A DNA stretch of 64,000 bases from Mariannaea sp. PMI_226. Its lineage: Eukaryota; Ascomycota; Sordariomycetes; Hypocreales; Nectriaceae. Of this stretch, positions 56,701 through 64,000 are shown piece after piece. The notes below the pieces were generated by a model. It was given only the letters and a program-made list of their open reading frames with translations, made no database searches and had not been told where the DNA came from. The stretch is from the NCBI GenBank assembly GCA_024336345.1, contig JANFOG010000003.1, positions 3,168,501 to 3,232,500 on the forward strand, in the 5' to 3' direction. Positions within the stretch are counted from its first letter, which is position 1. The number at the start of each line of letters is the position of its first letter. A program made the translations under genes and the position numbers.

Positions 56701-59700
56701 CTTGTGGTGGCAAGGCCTTACTCCACTTCCACTGTGTAGCTTCGGAAGAGGGGGAGGGGATGAGAGGGGAGGAGCGGGGGGGAGGAAAAAGTCGAGCGTA
56801 GGGGACGAAAGGGGGTGTGGGTAGCAGCTGCCCCTACCCCTTGTTTTGTCTCCCAGCACTCACGGATTTCGCCTGGGGAAAGAGTAAGAGCCTTGGAAAA
56901 CGGGAAGAACGAGATGAGCAGCTGCCGGATCTACCAGCATCAAATTATCGACTACTCCCTAGGTAGGCACTATGTAAATTACCTGGCCCTATACTGCTGT
57001 GTATCAACTATCAACTTACCTGCGTCATCTATCTCAGCACCCAACCTAACGGCATTTTCGTAGCAGCTTCATCTGCTATGACTGATGCTTTATTTGCGGA
57101 AAGTCAACAAACGACGTCAGTGTCTTTCCCTCTGCGGTAATCCGTCCCCCTTTGCTAAGCAAAGCCCGTCGCCGTGGCGCTGTGGGCTATTGGGGCGCTA
57201 GCCGTCGCTGGTTTGATGCCCCGAAACCTCGTTCCCCAAGACCAGAATGGGTTCCAATGTCGGTTGTTTTGAAATTTTTTTTGTTTTTGTTTTGGTTTTC
57301 TAGCCATCAGCTCCCGTCTTTTTTTTCGGTTTCATTCCCACAATGTCCACAATGCTCTCCTCTAGCCGCTGCCGTGGCTCGGGCTTCGGCTTTGGCAGTG
57401 GGATTGTTTTGGTAAATCCTTTCTGAAATCGGCTTCGTTTTTCTTAAAGGCCCCCCCTTGCCTCTCGTCCAACTCGTCGGGTCCCGTCTAACGGCTCGCC
57501 CTGCCCCGAACCGATATGATGATGAGCGCCAGCCCTTGAGAACTGCTGGCCCTTGTTGGAACACAACAATGTTGGTTGAAACCTTGCGTGAGGCTCAGTG
57601 CGTACATAGTGGCAATCGTTGCTTCCAGACGAATTCTTCGAGCCTTAATCTCCATCTTTTCCCTGTTCGACCCACGAGCCCAGAACCGAGGAATTATTGT
57701 GGCCCGAACACTGCGGTGACAGCGGTGCAATTCCCACAAAGGACATTGTTGACCAGGGCGTATGCGCACTCGCGGCATGATCCGCAAGCGGTTTGAATAC
57801 GTATTGCTCAGCCTCTCATGGTTCCAGAGCGGCTATAATCCGAATTCCCAGTTGTCATGACAAATAGCCCGAGCCTCATCAAACGGTATATCTCCTTCAA
57901 TGATATGTGGCTTGACCCTATAAGCTTTATGCTGAGCAGGCGCCTCACATGCAATGGCAAACACGTACACTAATGTCAAGAATTTCCTCAGTGGGTTGTC
58001 GCCTACCACCAGGAAGAGCGGATAATCCCAAGGACAAATTTACCAATCTGATGCGCATTTACATATGGGGTTACATCAAGACTGCGTCATTGATACAGCA
58101 TATTTGCGCCAGCTATTATTCCAGAGGGCAACCTTCATCGCCGATGGTTATGCTTTGTCCCATGCCGTGATCTCACGCAGACTTCATAGGCATCGGGTTT
58201 AGGCTTAGACCGATTGTGTCCCAACACACTGGCTCCCACCCCTCCCCTGCAAGCGCTAATTGAAGCGTGGCAGCCAATCTCCGCCCAGGCGCAACCAGCT
58301 CATCCGTTTACAAAGTACAGATTAGTCTCGTGCAGTCTCAATGTTCAAACCAAACGGTCGGCGGGAGCTATCGAGTCGATACAGCAGAAATAGGTAAGTA
58401 CAAGGGAAGCCAAGTTACATTGTAACACTTCGACGGCCTCTCTTGGTGCTTCCCTACCTACCCTACCCTTCGGCTTGTACTACAGGCTGGAGTACTCAGT
58501 ACAGATCACACGCGGATAAGTATGATGGCAGGGTCAACCCAAACTAGTTCTGGACTTAGTTGTCAAGCTTTAGGTTTCGATCAGTGGGATTTTTAATCTC
58601 AACTTCCAAGTTTTTGATGCGGGGTCAACGTCAGGACACAGAAGATACAGTCTAGTCTACAGTACGTATACTCTTACGCCAGAAGTGTTTGTTGGTAAAT
58701 AAACCCAATACTTCCATAGAAGCGCGTCGCGCCGCGGTGTCAATATTGGTCCTTGTTCGGGCACAGTGCCGTGGTTCGGCTTTGTGTTTTTGGGCAGTAT
58801 ATTCGCTTGCCTCGGGCTTATGAACAAATCGCGCAACAGACTTCTAGCATAATTGATAATTAGTAGTTACCGTACGACTATATTGAAAACCAGGACCCAT
58901 GATTGGGGGACGGGCGCAGAGTAATCCTTACATCAATTGCTGGGTACTGACGCAACGTTGGGTGGATGGGCGATGGTAATCTCTTTTTCTCATCGCCAAT
59001 CCCTGATCGAGTTACATCACGCAAGTTAGCAGCGATACCCTCAGTCACATTCCTCTTAGATAGGCTCTTCAGCACGTGTTTCCCACCCGTGTGATCCTCC
59101 TCCTCCCCAGCACGGGTTCGGCCGCGATCTACTTGGTTATTAAAAACTAGGAATGAAGACGACGATCAATTTAGGCGTCTAGTCACGAGACTGCTCTGAT
59201 CAAAGCGTTGTCCTCCCGGGTAAGTGCAGAGGAATTATGTTGTCATTGCCTAACAAAGGAGATCCGGTGTTTACTACGTAATATCATGAGCTTCTTCTTT
59301 TATTTTAGTCGGATGCTTTCTAACTCATAATTCAGATCCCATTCAGGTCTATCATGCTCGTACTCTGTCAGGGCTTCTTGTCCATAAGTTTCATGGAAGC
59401 CAATAGATTGCGATGCAGGAAATTAACTCATTCAAGTAACGTGCTTTCTATCCCTTGATATTCGCTATGAACCAAATCGATGCTCACTGCGACGGTTGAA
59501 TTGCTCTTATACGAAGTTATTTCCCTCGTAGTTGCATCCATTCCCTTGGTTGATTGTTCTTCTGATAAGCAGAGACACAAACTGATCGAGCGTCCTCGTG
59601 AGAAATCATCACTACATAGGTAGTCTAGTATGGCTCCCATGTCCTCCAAACCTTCATCCTAAACCCCCAGAGCTCAAGTTTGGTCTGACTGATAGCCATC

Positions 59701-59808
59701 ATAGCTCGGAACAAATACCACTAGCCCCCCTCCCATGAATCAAAGTAACTGTCGTGATTTCTCTGGAGAACTCTCAGACTTGTCTCCTTCCTCCCCAAAA
59801 CCCCCCTC
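50748..59808. other. 9-kb gene desert
   Basis: No gene, RNA gene or recognisable transposon protein is found on either strand. The left 1.5 kb is the promoter of the disordered protein and holds a TTTA microsatellite (51525-51545). 53.7-54.3 kb and 55.4-56.2 kb are AT-rich with short open frames. I found no terminal repeats of any length by eye. Confidence 0.45.
51525..51545. repeat. TTTA microsatellite
   Basis: Four to five copies of TTTA in non-coding DNA. Confidence 0.7.
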
Positions 59809-62555
59809 TCAATGTTCTCCACCATCCTCCGGGCTCGTTTCACTCCAGAATCGTTTCAAGGGACTTCGTTGGCGCGGAAAAGCAGCCAGAGAGGAACTGC
59901 CTTCCACTTCTGGTGACTGACCTTGTGTATTCCCATCATCTTGAGATACACGGGATGGCAAAACAATGGAGTTGTAGGGAGTTGGACTCGCAAAGAGGCT
60001 ACTCTCTACGTCGTTTACGCCACTTGGAGTAATGGAAGAGCGTCGCCGGGCGTGGGTGATGGCTGGCGGACTGAGAGAGCCGTCCCCAGCGGATATAACC
60101 CAGCTTGCCGTTGGAGATACACCAGAACCAGTTAAGTCTGGATCTTCAATTTTGACAAAGGATTCCTCCTGCTGCGGAGATGCGAGGTCATCAGCGACAA
60201 ATAAGGACTCTTCAGGGCCAGCATTTTGTTCCTGGAGGACGGTCTGAGATCCAGCCTCTCCAGAGTCGTTTGTAAGGTCGATAACAGTACGGTGAGAGGC
60301 GTTGTGTCTGGAGCATTGGCCGGAAAATCGGTTGTCGACTTCAAAGTCAAAGGCAATACCCATTTGTCCTTGGCTGGCTGATGTGGTTACGCCTCGAGTC
60401 CTAGTATGCAAGATAACGCAATCTTGATTAGAATCATTGATTGTATCATCTCCGCTGTCGTCATCAGTGTCATTGTCGCTTTCCTCATCGCCGTCTTCGT
60501 CATCATCATCTCCATCGCCGACGTCAACTCCACCAGTGTTTTTTCTTTCATGATGAGCAGGATCATCGTCAGATTCTGGGTCGCTTTCAGAAGTGGTCTT
60601 GGAAGCAGTAGGCGAACCTGATGAGTCGTCGCTACCATCCTCGGAACTGTCAGAACCATCTTCAACGGTTGATTCTGACCTTTGAGGAACATTCCGTCGA
60701 CGCCCACGCGTATTGTAAGGGTTGACCCTCCGAGTGGCGTCACCAACAGCAAGAATGATTTCCTCTTCAGGGACATATCCGCGGACTATTGGTGCAAGGT
60801 TCTCAAGCTTGGATTGCATGTCTTCAACTTCGGTCTTGGGTCTGCAAACCGCATTATTGACATCCATTGTAAAGGTGAAGTCTCGGATCGGCGCCCTGTT
60901 GTCTCTCCCACGGTCGTAATCTATGAACTCAATTCTCTCCATACCTCGTAGCATATGAATATAATCGAGGCCCTGGAGAGTGCGCAAGGAGCGAAACATC
61001 CTATAGTTAGGCTGTCGGATAGTCTTCTTTTTCATATAGTTGACGACGCCTTGAGTCTCATGCTTGCGTCGCATGTAAAACTTGTCTGACTCCTGGACAA
61101 AGACCACCATGCTTTTGAGCCACTTGGTTTCTCCAAGCCAAATCAAGGGAAAGGTCCGTCGCGACGTGTATCTACGTCGTTCATTTGGCTGAAAGCATAA
61201 ATACTGAGATCCCCTCCAGAAGATCTCAATATCACGGATTCGCTGAAGGCGTTGCTTGATCCCCCCTGCAAAACGACCCTATTCGCCGAGCGAGGAGAAA
61301 CAAAACTTATTCTGCGAGTAGAATAGGTGCGCGGCCACGTAGTTCCATTTTTTGGAGACTAGAAGAGGACCGAGCAAGTCCTGAGGCTTGGTCGCGAAGG
61401 TCAGATTGAAAGCCCCCGAACCAATATGAAAGCGGTGGAGGAGCGACACATTTCCATTTCGGTCCCGAGGTACGATACGTGGCTTAACATAGGAATCCAG
61501 GCGTGAGAGTGCGTGGATAGACTCGCCCTCAAAAACCAAGACCATGCGAAGAATGGCGACTAGGATTTCGGGAGGAACATGTTGAAAGAGACCGTCAGGG
61601 CGGTTATTATTTTCGACTTCAGATGAGCTAGCTTCGGCCTCATCCTCGGAATCGTCCTCAATTTCTATGATTTCGGCGGCTTGAGCTCGATACATCCTGA
61701 AGAGTTCTCGCCATTGTCGTGGGGTCGGTTCTATCAGTCTAATATCGGGATGTGTTTTGTCCACGGCCGGAGGCATGTCTGCGGCACTTACTGTCAGCTG
61801 TGCAGTCTGCGTAATCACTCAGTTGAGTTTGAGCCACTTACTATTCTCAAAACAGGATATTCTGACTATTTCTCCCCAGGAAGGGCCGCGTTCCTCGTCG
61901 ATAAGGGTTTCCACAAGGTTATGCCATGTCTTCGGCGGGTGTTAGCGAGGTAATAAAGGAGTTTGGAACAAAGGGCGGGACTTACCGGCTGCGTCCTAAC
62001 ACGCGCTTTTCCTTTATATCTGTTTTCGAAAAGCTCGGCCTTCGCGCTCACTTGGCGGAAATTTCTCATCAGTCGGAGGTACTCTCGACGGAGGTCATTC
62101 TTCGCGGCTCTTTCAGCCCGAAACCGAGCCTTGAAGTAAGCTGCCTTTTCCAACAAGGACAGCCAGGGAGGCCTGCACGTAAAATAGCATTCATTGCTCC
62201 AATTAGGCTCTTCGGCATCGTCAAATGCCCAGGCCGGCCCTTCGTCACCGCCTTCATTATCAGAGGGATGGTAGCGGGACGAAATATCGGAAGCACTGTC
62301 TGAGTCTGCCGGGTCAGGGTGAGGATCCTCGTTAGGAAGATCAGGTGTCATTTCTTCGTCTGGGTCATCGTCATTGCCATGATCACTGCCATTATTTGGG
62401 GGGTCACCAGGGAAATCATCATCAAGACCAGAAAAAGGCGAACCCGAATGCGCATCGGCGTCTTGGGAGTTGTCGTGACTGGAAGTTTGGTCACTGATAT
62501 CATCTGAAGGAGTCAGATCAATCTGTTCAATACTTTCATCCTCTGAATCAGCCAT
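59809..62555 (-). CDS. F-box-like fungal family protein, interrupted by in-frame TAG
   Basis: Exons 62555-61986, 61929-61842 and 61778-59809 join in frame into 875 codons, one of which (codon 386, 61281-61279) is TAG. After it the same frame is open for 489 codons. Residues 1-110 are acidic (EDESIEQIDLTPSDD). A coiled helix follows (YFKARFRAERAAKNDLRREY). At about 300 comes the F-box-like VPPEILVAILRMV, then RLDSYVKPRI, LLHRFHIGSG and NKFCFSSLGE. The conserved core resumes after the TAG with GRFAGGIKQRLQRIRDIEIF and LRTLQGLDYIHMLRGMERIE. The tail is a long acidic region. I recall this as an expanded family in Fusarium and relatives. Either it is a recent pseudogene or the stop is read through. 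A 60-base pseudo-intron (61338-61279) would avoid the stop but deletes conserved sequence. Confidence 0.7.
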
Positions 62556-63108
62556 AGTGTTTGATTATGCTAATAGCTCTTGAGGATTGAGATATGAACA
62601 ACGTCCATGACAGGGTTTGGTTTGTAAGGGATAGAGATGGAAGAGATGTTGAGGTGGGTAGTTGTGTGTTGTATGTGTGTGCGTATGTGTGTGGATGGAA
62701 AGGAGACGGGATTAAATAGTGCAAAGGCGTAAAGGCCTTAGGGAAACCCTCTTAGGAGCAGCTCTTTGCCTTGCAGGCTAAAGGGTTTGACAGCTTAGGA
62801 CCAATACCATAAAGGCACTCAAGACATGCAATGAGCATATGTTTTTGAACCTGAGATAAAAATAATAAGTTGAGAAGCTCAATCTATAATGTTCAACGCT
62901 AAAGTGTCGTATTTGCCCTCAAAGTCACCTATAACTCCGTAGTACTCGTACCAGACGCTGACCTGACGATAAAGGAAAATGTATGGTGAAATGTATGTCG
63001 TGCACTGAGCCCGTTGCTTCGGGCTTTTCGCGATTCTCCTCGATATTGTAAGGTCCCATGTTTAAATCTATCCTCCCCTAAGCTCAGAGAAATGCCAAGA
63101 AACTTCAA
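62556..63108. other. intergenic
   Basis: 553 bases between two minus-strand genes. It holds the promoter of the F-box-like gene, including a GT-rich leader near 62650-62700. No RNA gene is recognised. Confidence 0.45.
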
Positions 63109-64000
63109 TTAATTGTTCTCGCTGCCCTGAAGTCTATTGATACCCTCCATGGAAATGTTTTCGCTCTTGTCGGTTCCTCGGTCTTGGGTGGTGAGCTCGT
63201 CAAACGGTTGTTCAAGATCCTTGCCGCTTCGACCTCGAGTGAAAACCTTCCCGGGATGACCGAAGTTCAAGAGAATAACAGAGACACACATGATGCTAAG
63301 TTATGTTAGCGATGGCTAGCGTTACGTAGATATTTAGGAGGAATGAGATGGAAATTTGATAAACGAACCATGACTCAAGACCGATAAAAAGACCTTCATC
63401 ACGGAAGATGGCGCTGAAGTAGCCCTGGTTCAGCTCAACAATTCGGTACGCACATCGAATGAGTACAAAGAGAGTTGAGCCGAAAAGAAAAGCGAGGAAT
63501 GTGTACATGGTGTTATCGAGACGGAATCGGGAAGCTGAGCGACGGGCTCGCCACACGTAGTCGATGAATAGGCAACTGAAGATAACCAGAGTAAAGACCT
63601 GGAAGATGAGGCCGGCGAGGGAGATGTGTTCGCCAATTTCCACGTCGTGTTTCGTCTTGCCGACGCAAGAAAGGGCGCCGCCAGCGGCCTGAAGCACGAG
63701 CGAGACAATGTCACAGGGGATAAAGAACCAGTAGAAGAATTTGGGCTTGATGCGTGAGATGCTGGCGTCGATGTGTTCGATGCTACAACAGATGAGGCGT
63801 TAGTCATGCGACCTAGCAGATCAGGGTAGAGTAGTTCTCTTGTAGAGAAGGAGATAGCAGACGTACACTTGTGAGAGCAGAACGTAAATAGCAGAGCAGA
63901 AGAACACGGGAGCAATTGTAATGCAAACTGTCCGACAATCGAGTCAACAAATCGCCCACAGGAAGCACTGGTTTAAGAGCGCAACACATACTAATCTGCA
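63109..64000 (-). CDS. RTA1-like lipid-translocating exporter (5' end outside window)
   Basis: Partial gene, running off the right edge. Exons seen: 64000-63992, 63927-63867, 63782-63369 and 63295-63109; 213 residues and a stop codon are visible. It is a seven-helix RTA1-family membrane protein; known members (yeast Rsb1, Rta1) affect sphingoid-base export and drug resistance. Diagnostic sequence includes IICITIAPVFFCSAIYVLLS, then LVLQAAGGALSC, IFQVFTLVIF, RCAYRIVELNQGY with FRDEGLFIGLES, and VILLNFGHPGKVF. The last intron is 63368-63296 (GTTCGT, GCTAAC, TTAG). Without splicing, the frame runs into a false end at IANIT. The cytosolic tail is charged and ends with SENN. Confidence 0.88.

Noticed and set aside
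63008..63028. Perfect hairpin AGCCCG-TTGCTT-CGGGCT followed by TTT
   Set aside because: Looks like a bacterial-type terminator, but this is a fungal nuclear genome; a 6-bp stem is easily found by chance and no RNA gene abuts it.

Overview
The window is nuclear DNA from a filamentous ascomycete, most likely a Sordariomycete and perhaps in the Hypocreales. The grounds are short introns (about 55-125 nt, a few longer) with GTRNGT-type donors, CTAAC/CTGAC branch sites and YAG acceptors, an isolated fungal-type 5S rRNA gene, and protein families seen in filamentous fungi (a VWA-Hint protein, RTA1 exporters, an expanded F-box-like family). The species was not determined. Exon joins were worked out by hand, and each multi-exon model was checked for reading-frame closure.

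Layout. 0.5-9.3 kb is gene-dense: a DUF1304 membrane protein, an M1 aminopeptidase of the Ape2 type, mitoribosomal mL50, a 5S rRNA gene inside the mL50/secretory-protein divergent promoter, a Cys-rich signal-peptide membrane protein, and DAHP synthase (ARO4 type) with a Cpc1/Gcn4 box upstream. 9.3-13.4 kb has no gene I can support, only a weak ankyrin-like relic. 13.4-32.7 kb is dense again: an unknown protein with a conserved C-terminal CEKC motif, a COX14-like protein, ribosomal protein eL13, a SmgGDS-like armadillo protein, PAM16, a Ser/Thr-rich membrane protein, biotin-protein ligase, the twin-CX9C factor COA4, MGM101 and a long-tailed REEP/Yop1 protein. 35.5-36.3 kb holds a GNAT acetyltransferase with a Gln tract, and 37.9 kb a 34-residue zinc-ribbon-like microprotein. 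About 6.3 kb without a recognised gene precedes a VWA-Vwaint-Vint (Hint domain) protein at 44.3 kb. A 1149-residue, largely disordered protein follows. 50.7-59.8 kb is a 9-kb gene desert. The window ends with a large F-box-like family gene carrying an in-frame TAG, and a partial RTA1 exporter.

How the genes relate. This is ordinary eukaryotic gene order without operons. Six of about twenty genes encode likely mitochondrial proteins: the long form of the aminopeptidase, mL50, the COX14-like protein, PAM16, COA4 and MGM101. Several pairs are divergent with short shared promoters (mL50/5S/Cys-rich gene, GDS1/PAM16, BPL1/COA4).

Best leads: the TAG-interrupted F-box-like gene with several SUMO-interaction-like motifs; the VWA-Hint autoprocessing candidate with a possible extra 5' exon; the zinc-ribbon microprotein; coding introns placed directly after the start codon in two or three genes; and a 5S gene embedded in a protein-gene promoter.
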